Assembly (NCBI GenBank): GCA_900555335.1
Contig: USKU01000041.1
Span: forward strand, 1 to 10,543
Length of the DNA: 10,543 nt
From: an uncultured Atopobium sp.
GTDB lineage: Bacteria > Actinomycetota > Coriobacteriia > Coriobacteriales > Atopobiaceae
Direction: 5' to 3'
In this document: positions 1-6,138 of the stretch, in pieces
Numbering within the stretch: the first letter of the stretch is position 1
Layout: each line of letters starts with the position of its first letter
The notes under the pieces: model-generated
Seen by the model: only the letters and a program-made list of their open reading frames with translations
Told to the model about the DNA's origin: nothing
The model's database searches: none
Program-made: the position numbers and the translations under genes

Positions 1-21
1 TTTATTTAGTTCATTGACTGC

Positions 22-52
22 AAAGGCTCAGCTTTTTAGCTGAGCCTTTTTT
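22..52 (+). terminator. Rho-independent terminator of an upstream gene outside the window
   Basis: A perfect 12-bp stem (AAAGGCTCAGCT at 22-33 with AGCTGAGCCTTT at 38-49) has a TTTT loop and runs into a T tract at 47-52. Only three A residues precede the stem, so it works best for plus-strand transcription arriving from the left. It therefore probably ends a gene lying before position 1. Bases 1-21 show no recognisable coding end. Confidence 0.9.
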
Positions 53-93
53 GTTAGCGAGAAACCCCGTCAAAAGCAGTTAAATGAGTCAGT

Positions 94-141
94 GTTAAGC
101 TATTAGAATCCGTTAGACTATAGAGTTGTTAGCTATTAGAA
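94..141. repeat. Three tandem imperfect 14-15 bp repeats in the manA leader
   Basis: GTTAAGCTATTAGAA (94-108), GTTAGACTATAGAG (112-125) and GTTAGCTATTAGAA (128-141) are similar words spaced 16-18 bp apart. The first and third share the exact 11-mer AGCTATTAGAA. They sit 33-80 bp ahead of the manA start codon, where operator sites would be expected. What they bind, if anything, is unknown. They could also be the remains of local duplication. No convincing -35/-10 pair stands out around them. Confidence 0.5.
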
Positions 142-173
142 AAGCATGTACGCACTGCATATAAGGAGCTACG

Positions 174-1172
174 ATGCTAAATTTAGATAAAAACACAGAC
201 GGGTCATATAACGACCTTATCTTTTTAAAACCTCTTTTTCACAATAAGATTTGGGGCGGCAGAAGGCTTGCTGAAGAGTATGGCTATGACATTCCTGAAG
301 GTGCAGTAGGAGAGTGCTGGGCAATCAGCGCACATCCTAACGGAGACTGTGAAGTTGCCTCTGGTGCCTTTGAAGGAAACACTCTTTCCGAGCTATGGGT
401 TTCTCATCGAGAGCTTTTTGGTAATGCAGAGGGAGACCGTTTCCCACTTCTCATTAAAATTCTTGATGCAAAAGATGACCTCTCTGTTCAGGTTCATCCA
501 GATGACACGTACGCAGCAGAACACGAGAATGGCTCTCTGGGAAAGTCTGAGTGCTGGTATATTCTTGATGCAAAAGAGAATGGCGATATTGTTGTAGGAC
601 AAAATGCCTCCTCAAAAGAAGAGTTTGCAGCCATGGTTGAGCAGGGAAAGTGGACTGAACTGCTCAATTATGTTCCTATCAAGGCTGGAGATTTCTTTAG
701 GATTGATCCTGGAACCGTTCACGCCATTAGAACGGGCACGCTTATTCTTGAAACGCAGCAGAGCTCAGATATTACATACCGTGTGTATGACTATGATCGT
801 TTGGGAGACGATGGCAAGCCTCGTGATTTACATCTGGCACAGAGCTTAGAGGTTATTGATTACGCTCAGGAAGCTCCAACATCTGGAGAAATTATTGCTC
901 CAGAAATTGATGGCAAAACTGAACTTATGAGCTGCAAGTATTTCTCGGTAGAAAAATATGAGATTCATGAGGCAAAAACTATTGCTCAGCCATGGCCGTT
1001 TATGTGCATAAGTGTCATTGAGGGAGAAGGTACGGTTTGCGCTGACGGCGGCAACGGAGTAGAGCATAGGATTTGCAAGGGCTCACATTTTATTGCACCT
1101 GCGTCTTCTGGTAGCCTGCGCTTTACGGGTACTATGACGTTGATTACCTCTCATCTTCCTCACACAAAGTAG
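174..1172 (+). CDS. manA: Mannose-6-phosphate isomerase, class I (short Bacillus-type)
   Basis: This is a zinc enzyme of the cupin fold that interconverts mannose-6-phosphate and fructose-6-phosphate in the cytoplasm. It links mannose use, or GDP-mannose supply for surface glycans, to glycolysis. The 332 residues match the short class I form (about 310-330). The opening block KPLFHNKIWGG (19-29) is typical. Zinc ligands appear as Q106-x-H108 in SVQVHPDD, E126 in GKSECWY and H183 in DPGTVHAI, and the spacing H108-E126-H183 fits the family. TYRVYDYDR (201-209) holds the conserved active-site arginine. The start is set by AAGGAG at 162-167, 6 nt before the ATG. The gene appears monocistronic: an upstream terminator lies at 22-52, and about 100 bp with a possible new promoter follow it. 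The assignment is firm; the physiological direction is not readable here. Confidence 0.95.
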   Translation: MLNLDKNTDGSYNDLIFLKPLFHNKIWGGRRLAEEYGYDIPEGAVGECWAISAHPNGDCEVASGAFEGNTLSELWVSHRELFGNAEGDRFPLLIKILDAKDDLSVQVHPDDTYAAEHENGSLGKSECWYILDAKENGDIVVGQNASSKEEFAAMVEQGKWTELLNYVPIKAGDFFRIDPGTVHAIRTGTLILETQQSSDITYRVYDYDRLGDDGKPRDLHLAQSLEVIDYAQEAPTSGEIIAPEIDGKTELMSCKYFSVEKYEIHEAKTIAQPWPFMCISVIEGEGTVCADGGNGVEHRICKGSHFIAPASSGSLRFTGTMTLITSHLPHTK

Positions 1173-1201
1173 GATGATACATAAGTCGAATACAGTTTAA
1201 T

Positions 1202-1231
1202 TTGTAACATTTGACTCGTTTCAAGTAGAAT
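1202..1231 (+). promoter_or_regulatory. Possible promoter of the lipoprotein gene
   Basis: TTGTAA (1202-1207) and TAGAAT (1226-1231) are separated by 18 bp and resemble sigma-A -35 and -10 boxes (4/6 and 5/6 matches). An alternative pair, TTGACT (1211-1216) with TATAAA (1231-1236), has a spacer of only 14 bp and is less likely. The stretch 1173-1271 is AT-rich and shows no terminator after manA, so read-through from manA is also possible. Confidence 0.4.
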
Positions 1232-1271
1232 ATAAAAAGTTGAGCCTTTTATACGTTTATAGGAGGAACGT

Positions 1272-2459
1272 ATGAATAAAGAGATGATTACTCGTCGCGC
1301 TTTTGCGGGATTGGCTGCAGGCGGTGCTGCCAGCACGCTTGCTGCTTGTAATAGTGACGTGATGCAGGCAATCTTAAACCCTGATTCTATTCTTGGTGGA
1401 GCTGGTCAAGATCCTCAGAATGGCGGTCAAAACGGTACTGGGGATACGCCTTCTCAGTCAGATTTTGTGAAGCTTGAAGAGATTCCAGATCATCCAACGC
1501 TAACCGGAGATCTTTCTAAGATTATTACTGGTGTCTGGTGTGTTGACGATGGCGTTGGAACTAAAGGTGGATCAAAGGAAGGTAAAACCTTTGACCATGG
1601 TGGCATGCTTAATCAGGGCTATAACGATGGAACCGTTCTCTACTATTCCTTCAAAGAAGACGGTAGCTTCTTTATGCATAATTTTAAAGGCGTGAAGAAT
1701 AATGGTAAGTGGGAAGCAAAAGGAAGTATTGTCATTCAATGTAATTATGATGATGGCGATAGTGTCCCTATGACTTTTGATAAGGACGGCAATAATTATT
1801 TGAAGTATGCTGATGCCAAGAGTGAGATTACGTTTAATTTCAAAAAACTTTCTGACAATCCAGACGATACTTCACAGATAGCTTATATTGAAGGACAGGT
1901 AGTCAATTTTGCTGCCACCATTCCTGGTACGTATTATCTCTATGGTTTGCACTATGCAGATGGCTCTAAAGAAGATTTGACCAGTGATCAGATTGAATCT
2001 ATGAATAAGGGTTCTGGCGGAGCGTATACCTTCTCTGCTCATAAGGATGGATCTGCTGCACTGTTCTATCCAGACGGTAACGTTTCTCCTATTCAGATTG
2101 TTGCAGAAGAGCCTTCGGCAGATGGACTTTCTTTCCCCATTCTTGCTCAGGGCTTTTCAGAAAACGAACAGATATCTAAGTCTGTTCTATACACTACTGC
2201 GGAAAATAAAAAGCTTCTCAGTATTGATGCTCCTGGATTTACTCTTAAGTTTGCCCTCCTTAATCACCGTGAGGATGATTGGGCTAAATATGAGTATCCA
2301 CCAAAGGCAGAGTTCCCTTGGCAGCCAGATGGTAAGGGCGGCTATAAGCTAGTAACTCCTACTTCTTCTGGTTCTGGTAATGGTGGCAGCTCATCTGGAA
2401 ATGGCGGCAGCTCATCTGGAAATGGTGGCAGCGGCAAGGGCGGCTCAGGTAAGAAATAA
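1272..2459 (+). CDS. Probable Tat-exported lipoprotein with two beta-rich domains and a Gly/Ser tail, function unknown
   Basis: I do not recognise a named family. The N-terminus has a twin-arginine motif (T7-R8-R9-A-F), a short hydrophobic stretch and a lipobox L23-A-A-C26. The protein is therefore probably exported folded by Tat, cleaved before Cys26 and lipid-anchored on the outer face of the membrane. After a Gly/Gln/Asn-rich linker (27-65) come two stretches that each look like a small beta-barrel. About 85-192 begins GVWC with many D-G turns, and about 217-330 begins GTYYLYGL with HKDGSAALFYPDG. Such G-x-W/Y starts and alternating strands recall lipocalin-like domains, which is inference. 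Residues 366-395 are almost only G, S, N and K, from 21-bp DNA repeats, and end in a basic GKGGSGKK. The start is fixed by AGGAGGA at 1261-1267. The gene is probably its own transcription unit, ending at the terminator at 2490-2520. Confidence 0.85.
   Translation: MNKEMITRRAFAGLAAGGAASTLAACNSDVMQAILNPDSILGGAGQDPQNGGQNGTGDTPSQSDFVKLEEIPDHPTLTGDLSKIITGVWCVDDGVGTKGGSKEGKTFDHGGMLNQGYNDGTVLYYSFKEDGSFFMHNFKGVKNNGKWEAKGSIVIQCNYDDGDSVPMTFDKDGNNYLKYADAKSEITFNFKKLSDNPDDTSQIAYIEGQVVNFAATIPGTYYLYGLHYADGSKEDLTSDQIESMNKGSGGAYTFSAHKDGSAALFYPDGNVSPIQIVAEEPSADGLSFPILAQGFSENEQISKSVLYTTAENKKLLSIDAPGFTLKFALLNHREDDWAKYEYPPKAEFPWQPDGKGGYKLVTPTSSGSGNGGSSSGNGGSSSGNGGSGKGGSGKK
2379..2440 (+). repeat. 21-bp tandem repeat coding the Gly/Ser tail
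   Basis: Units at 2379-2399 and 2400-2420 are identical except for one base (GGTGGC versus GGCGGC). A partial third copy starts at 2421. Each full unit encodes N-G-G-S-S-S-G. Because the period is a multiple of three, copy-number changes would lengthen or shorten the tail of the lipoprotein without breaking the frame. Confidence 0.85.
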
Positions 2460-2489
2460 CCCAGCCTTTTCTGGTTTCTTTTATTAACA

Positions 2490-2520
2490 AAAAAGCAGGC
2501 ATATGATATGCCTGCTTTTT
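2490..2520. terminator. Bidirectional Rho-independent terminator between convergent genes
   Basis: GCAGGCATA (2495-2503) pairs with TATGCCTGC (2507-2515) around a TGA loop. AAAAA (2490-2494) lies on one side and TTTTT (2516-2520) on the other. The A/T flanks give a U tract in both directions, so the element can end the lipoprotein transcript (+) and the mscL transcript (-). Confidence 0.93.
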
Positions 2521-2575
2521 CTTTGCCAACTTTTATGTGTGTAAAAGGACGGTGATGTAGAGCTTGATGTAAAGC

Positions 2576-3025
2576 TTACGCAGCGTGAGCGCCACCTGCA
2601 ATCTCGCCAGTGCAGTGTGGGCAGCGAGTTGCGCCTTCTTTAACCTCTTCAAGGCAGTGAGGGCAGTGTGGAGCTGCTGCTTCTTCAACAGTTTCCTCTG
2701 TATTTTTCTTTAGCTTGGATGCTTCTTTGAACTTATTGAGAGCTTTAACCATGCAGAAGACAATGAATGCAATGATCAGGAAGTTGATGATTGCGCTGAT
2801 GAAAGCACCAAAGTCAATGCCGTTCTGAGTGCCAGGAACTGGGATGGAAAGGCCAGAAACCTCGGTACCGCCGCCAGAAATCAGCTTAATAAATGGGTTG
2901 ATGATGTCATTGACAAGGGAGGTAACAATAGCGGTAAATGCGCCGCCAATGATGATACCAATAGCCATGTCCATAACATTGCCCTGCTGGATAAACTCTT
3001 TGAACTCTTCAAAAAACTTTTTCAT
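2576..3025 (-). CDS. mscL: Large-conductance mechanosensitive channel MscL with C-terminal zinc ribbon
   Basis: MscL is a homopentameric membrane channel that opens under extreme membrane tension and releases solutes on hypo-osmotic shock. The N-terminal amphipathic helix (MKKFFEEFKEFIQQGNVMD) leads into TM1 (about 19-45, AIGIIIGGAFTAIVTSLVNDI, including the conserved N39-D40 and N43-P44). A periplasmic-side loop (about 50-72) follows, then TM2 (about 73-96) and a charged cytoplasmic helix (97-116). The core is about 120 residues. To it is added a zinc-ribbon-like end, C121-P-H-C124 ... C135-P-H-C138, giving 149 residues. The added ribbon is seen in some Gram-positive MscL proteins as far as I recall; its role is unclear. 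The start is set by AAAGGG on the minus strand (3032-3037), 6 nt from the ATG. The gene lies 61 bp downstream of the M32 peptidase gene on the same strand and may be co-transcribed with it. Confidence 0.96.
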   Translation of the reverse strand: MKKFFEEFKEFIQQGNVMDMAIGIIIGGAFTAIVTSLVNDIINPFIKLISGGGTEVSGLSIPVPGTQNGIDFGAFISAIINFLIIAFIVFCMVKALNKFKEASKLKKNTEETVEEAAAPHCPHCLEEVKEGATRCPHCTGEIAGGAHAA

Positions 3026-3046
3026 TTCATCCCTTTCGTTTAATTG

Positions 3047-3067
3047 GTAGAGGACAGATATCTCTAC
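3047..3067 (-). other. Small hairpin in the mscL leader
   Basis: GTAGAG (3047-3052) and CTCTAC (3062-3067) form a 6-bp inverted repeat with a 9-nt loop just upstream of the mscL ribosome-binding site. It could shape mRNA processing or translation, but it is short and may be chance. Confidence 0.3.
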
Positions 3068-3072
3068 TCACG

Positions 3073-3109
3073 TCTATGGTGTGCGCTTATGCGCTGGTTA
3101 GACCATAGA
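3073..3109 (-). other. Nested hairpin across the 3' end of the M32 peptidase gene
   Basis: TCTATGGT (3073-3080) and ACCATAGA (3102-3109) are perfect complements. Inside the loop, GCGC (3083-3086) and GCGC (3091-3094) pair across TTAT, which contains the stop codon of the peptidase gene (3087-3089). No U tract follows on the minus strand, so this is not a classic intrinsic terminator. It may instead protect or process the mRNA between the peptidase and mscL. Confidence 0.5.
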
Positions 3110-4643
3110 TGCGAGAGTATTTGTCGGTCAGATACTCTGTGTAGTAGTGGACGTCAAATGGCTCACCGCATGCGCCCAAGATGAGCTCTTTGGAGTCTTT
3201 TGCACGGCCCCAAGTCCAAATACGGCTGCCCAGCCACTCCCTAATAGGAGCAAGATCTCCAGATGCACAGACGGCGTCAAAGTCCATACCCTCAGCAATC
3301 ATGGCGTGCTTGTACTGCGCACCGTAAGCGCTACCGAGTGCGTAGGTTGGGAAGTAACCAAACTCGCCCCATGACCAGTGAACATCCTGGAGAGCGCCCT
3401 CAGTGTTATTTGGAACCGCAACGCCCAGGTACTGCTTGTACTTCTCGGCCCAAAGAGCTGGGACGTCTTTTGCGGTAATCTCGCCAGATAGTAGTGCCTG
3501 CTCCATCTCATAGCGAATAAGGATGTGCAGAGGATAGGTGAGTTCATCTGCCTCGGTACGGATGAGGCTTGGCTGCACTTTGTTAGCTGCCGAGAAGAGC
3601 TGGAAGGCAGTAACGCGATTCAGCTGACCAGGGAAGTGCTTGCGCATAAGCTGTATCAGAGGCTCGGCAAATGCCTCAGAAAGGCCAACATAGTTCTCAA
3701 AGAACCTAGACTGAGACTCGTGCATGCCCATAGAAGTACCAGTGCTCAGAGAAGTAAAACGATACTCCCAGTTAATGCCCTGCTCGTAGAGGGCGTGACC
3801 GTTCTCATGCAGCATGGAATAGACATTGGAGAGAACGTTATTCTCGTAAGCGTGGCTAGCAACCATAACAAAGCCAATACCAGGGCCACCGGTGTAAGGG
3901 TGCTCAGTTTTGCCAAGCCAATAAGCGTCCTCGTCAAGACCCTGGAGTTTTACCAGGTCTTTTGCAAGGTCCCACTGACGGTTGACATCAAACTTACCCT
4001 CAAGAGGCTTGGTGCTTGGCTGACGCTTAGAAGCCATGCAATCGGCAACCAGAGGAACTACCACTTCTTTAACGTTATTGAAGAAGGTGTTGTAGAACTC
4101 CCTGTTGGTACCGTGCTCAAAATCGCTGAGCAACAGGTCATAGGGATCTTTGGAAGCGTCTCGGGCCTGGCACATCTCTTTGCGGAGCTCAATCAGGCCG
4201 TCCAGTTTTGGTGCAAAGAGTGACCAGTCATCGCTGCTTTTTGCCTGCTCCCAAACCTCGTTGGCCTCTGTGGTGAGGCGGACAAAGTTGCTCTGAAGCT
4301 CAACAGGTACATCTACCAGCTGGCTTCTATCGCGACGAAGAATTTTAACTTGTGCGCGATGAGTCTCATCAAGTAGAGCGCGATTCTCGTGAAGTCTATC
4401 AAGCAGTGCGCCAACAGCAGGATCACAGAGGGTTTCCTGGACCTGTTCACCAAGGATTGCCAGGGCTTCTCCGCGCTCTTCAGCAGCCTTTTTTGGATCA
4501 ATACATGGTCCAAAAGAGCCAATCTCATTAGCTGCGTAGTTGAGAGCAAAGAGCTTCTTCTCAAGTTCATCAAGTTTAGCGATATCATCGCGGGGATTTG
4601 AAAGCGCTGCGTTCAATTCAACAGTGTTATGTGCGCTGTCCAT
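3087..4643 (-). CDS. M32-family metallocarboxypeptidase (carboxypeptidase Taq type)
   Basis: M32 enzymes are cytoplasmic, mostly helical zinc carboxypeptidases that trim C-terminal residues from peptides. The 518 residues match the usual length of about 500. The metal site is intact: H279-E-N-G-H283 (HExxH) and E309 within H-E-S-Q (308-311), 30 residues after H279. Other family blocks are I361-R-T-E-A-D (361-366), G416-A-L-Q-D-V-H-W423 and G429-Y-F-P-T-Y. The H-P-F block reads H248-P-Y250. The D-x-R-x-T block expected at about 258-262 reads F-V-M-V-A, a clear departure with no frameshift in either other frame. Enzymatic class is therefore secure, but specificity may differ from characterised members. 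The start codon is preceded by AGAGAGGA (complement of 4649-4656). Downstream lies mscL on the same strand; upstream it diverges from the aminotransferase operon. Confidence 0.93.
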   Translation of the reverse strand: MDSAHNTVELNAALSNPRDDIAKLDELEKKLFALNYAANEIGSFGPCIDPKKAAEERGEALAILGEQVQETLCDPAVGALLDRLHENRALLDETHRAQVKILRRDRSQLVDVPVELQSNFVRLTTEANEVWEQAKSSDDWSLFAPKLDGLIELRKEMCQARDASKDPYDLLLSDFEHGTNREFYNTFFNNVKEVVVPLVADCMASKRQPSTKPLEGKFDVNRQWDLAKDLVKLQGLDEDAYWLGKTEHPYTGGPGIGFVMVASHAYENNVLSNVYSMLHENGHALYEQGINWEYRFTSLSTGTSMGMHESQSRFFENYVGLSEAFAEPLIQLMRKHFPGQLNRVTAFQLFSAANKVQPSLIRTEADELTYPLHILIRYEMEQALLSGEITAKDVPALWAEKYKQYLGVAVPNNTEGALQDVHWSWGEFGYFPTYALGSAYGAQYKHAMIAEGMDFDAVCASGDLAPIREWLGSRIWTWGRAKDSKELILGACGEPFDVHYYTEYLTDKYSRIYGLTSA

Positions 4644-4837
4644 AAAAATCCTCTCTACAAAAATAGGTGTGACCAGTTATTTTACCGGTCAACAGAAACC
4701 GTTTAGCAATTGCGTCATATTTTACCCTGTTATTTATTGATATTTGAGCGATACTAAAAAGACTACGTCCTAAAACAATAAGCACATCTTTTCGGCACAA
4801 TTTTGTCCAAAGATGGCTTGTAAGGAGTAAGAGTTCT
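4644..4837. promoter_or_regulatory. Divergent intergenic control region
   Basis: This 194-bp AT-rich gap separates the divergent M32 peptidase gene and the aminotransferase operon and must contain both promoters. TTGATA (4737-4742) or TTGAGC (4744-4749) could be -35 boxes for the operon, but neither has a good -10 at normal spacing, so no promoter is called. AAGGAG at 4822-4827 is the ribosome-binding site of the aminotransferase gene. No ORF or terminator is visible here. Confidence 0.6.
4670..4691. promoter_or_regulatory. 22-bp interrupted palindrome, candidate operator
   Basis: TGACC (4670-4674) and GGTCA (4687-4691) are perfect inverted ends. Inner pairs also match, giving 8 of 11 symmetric positions around a centre at 4680/4681. 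It lies just upstream of the M32 peptidase ribosome-binding site, where a repressor dimer would block minus-strand transcription. On the minus strand the word TAAAAT inside it could be the -10 box, with TTGCTA 19 bp upstream as a poor -35. The nine-base word TATTTTACC inside it (4678-4686) recurs at 4718-4726. The regulator is unknown. Confidence 0.45.
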
Positions 4838-6136
4838 ATGGATGACAGCAGAATCTCGTTTGACGTATGGAGTGATCTGTACGCAGATCGCGTTCAAACC
4901 ATGCGAAAAAGCGAAGTGCGAGATTTGTTTGCGGCCCTGTCTCGTCCAGGTGTTATTGCGCTGTCTGGTGGTCTGCCAGACATTTCTTCGCTGCCGCTTG
5001 ATCAGGTTGCAGAGTGTGCTCGACGCTGCGTTGCTGTTGAGGGACTTAGGTCTCTTCAGTACGGCAACTCTGATGGCCGCATTGAGTGCAGAAGGACCAT
5101 CTGCAAGATTTTAGCTGCTCAGGGCGTCGAGGCTGATCCTGACGAGATGATTTTGACTTCTGGTTCTCAGCAGGCGCTTGATTTCTTGGGTCGTGTCTTT
5201 CTTAACCCAGGGGACGATATTATCTGTGAGGGTCCAAGCTATCTTGGCGCGTTCCAGGCATTTTCCGCGTATGAGCCTACTGTTCACACCATTGATATGG
5301 ACGAAGAAGGCATCAGAACAGATCTGCTTGAGGCAAAGCTCAAAGAGCTTGTAGACCGAGGCAGAAAGCCTAAGTTCATCTACGTTATTCCTAACTTTAA
5401 CAATCCTGCCGGCATCACCATGTCTATGCCAAGGCGTCTGCGCCTTCTTGAGCTGGCTCACCTGTACAACATCCCTGTTGTTGAGGATGATCCATATGGT
5501 CTTATCCGCTTTGAGGGAGAAGATCTAACACGCCTTAAGACGCTTGATCCAAATGTCATTTATTTGGGAACCACGTCGAAGATTTTTGCCCCTGGACTGC
5601 GTCTTGCATGGATGGTTGCACCTCGTCATTTCCTTGAGCGTATCAACCTTGCTAAGTCTGGCTCTGACCTGTGTACCAGCCCCTTTAACATGATTCTTGC
5701 CGAGCACTACTTCAACGAGGTTGATTGGCAGGCGGCCCTTGAGGTGTCTAAGTCTCGCTATAAAGAGAGAAAAGACGCCATGCTCGCAGCGCTTGCAGAG
5801 TTCTTCCCCAAAGACGTTACCTGGACTAAGCCAGAAGGCGGCCTGTTCCTGTGGGTAACCTTCCCGCCATACCTCAACACTGAGCAGTTGCTTCCTCGTG
5901 CAATTGAAGAGGGGGTTGCCTTTGTACCAGGTGTTTATTGCTATCCTGACCAGCGTATTAGTTCAAGTATGCGTCTGTGCTACTCATTTGAGACTCCCGA
6001 GCGCATTCACGAGGCAATCCGCAGGCTGTCTTTGTGCATCCAAGATCGCATGGCGTTGTATCGCGCATTCTTGGAAGCAGGTGCTCTACCTGAGTCTTCT
6101 CGTTCAGAATCTCAATCTTCTGCAAGGGAGTGTTAA
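4838..6136 (+). CDS. PLP-dependent aminotransferase, fold type I (2-aminoadipate / MocR-catalytic-domain type)
   Basis: The protein is a class I/II aminotransferase that would move an amino group between an amino acid and a 2-oxo acid using pyridoxal phosphate. The 432 residues carry the family landmarks: S43-G-G-L-P-D near the N-terminus, S108-G-S-Q-Q-A phosphate-cup region, N189-P-A-G, D217-D-P-Y220 (D217 pairs with the pyridine nitrogen), T246-S-K248-I-F-A-P-G with Schiff-base lysine K248, and R379 to hold the substrate carboxylate. N189 to D217 is 28 residues, as in aspartate aminotransferase. No helix-turn-helix domain precedes it, so it is the stand-alone form and not a MocR regulator. 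The GGLPD start and TSKIFAPGLR block resemble the 2-aminoadipate/aromatic/branched-chain transaminase group, but substrate cannot be assigned. It is the first gene of a three-gene operon. Its stop (6134-6136) lies 2 nt before the next ATG, and its Ser-rich tail codes over the next ribosome-binding site. Confidence 0.92.
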   Translation: MDDSRISFDVWSDLYADRVQTMRKSEVRDLFAALSRPGVIALSGGLPDISSLPLDQVAECARRCVAVEGLRSLQYGNSDGRIECRRTICKILAAQGVEADPDEMILTSGSQQALDFLGRVFLNPGDDIICEGPSYLGAFQAFSAYEPTVHTIDMDEEGIRTDLLEAKLKELVDRGRKPKFIYVIPNFNNPAGITMSMPRRLRLLELAHLYNIPVVEDDPYGLIRFEGEDLTRLKTLDPNVIYLGTTSKIFAPGLRLAWMVAPRHFLERINLAKSGSDLCTSPFNMILAEHYFNEVDWQAALEVSKSRYKERKDAMLAALAEFFPKDVTWTKPEGGLFLWVTFPPYLNTEQLLPRAIEEGVAFVPGVYCYPDQRISSSMRLCYSFETPERIHEAIRRLSLCIQDRMALYRAFLEAGALPESSRSESQSSAREC

Positions 6137-6138
6137 GT

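Noticed and set aside
2461..2474. CCAG/CTGG hairpin right after the lipoprotein stop
   Set aside because: A 4-bp stem is too weak; the strong terminator 20 bp further explains the end.
3841..3905. Double frameshift as an explanation of the missing D-x-R-x-T motif in the M32 peptidase
   Set aside because: One alternative frame gives a run of Leu/Val/Ala and the other a stop; neither restores the motif.
3525..4223. 232-codon open frame on the plus strand opposite the M32 peptidase gene
   Set aside because: It is fully antisense to a gene with complete family motifs, its translation has no recognisable motif, and no ribosome-binding site stands before it. It is a by-product of codon bias in the peptidase.
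6130..6138. GTG at 6130 as the start of the Ddl-like gene
   Set aside because: It overlaps the AAGGGAG ribosome-binding site itself. The ATG at 6139 has proper spacing, and from it residue numbers match E. coli DdlB exactly through K97.
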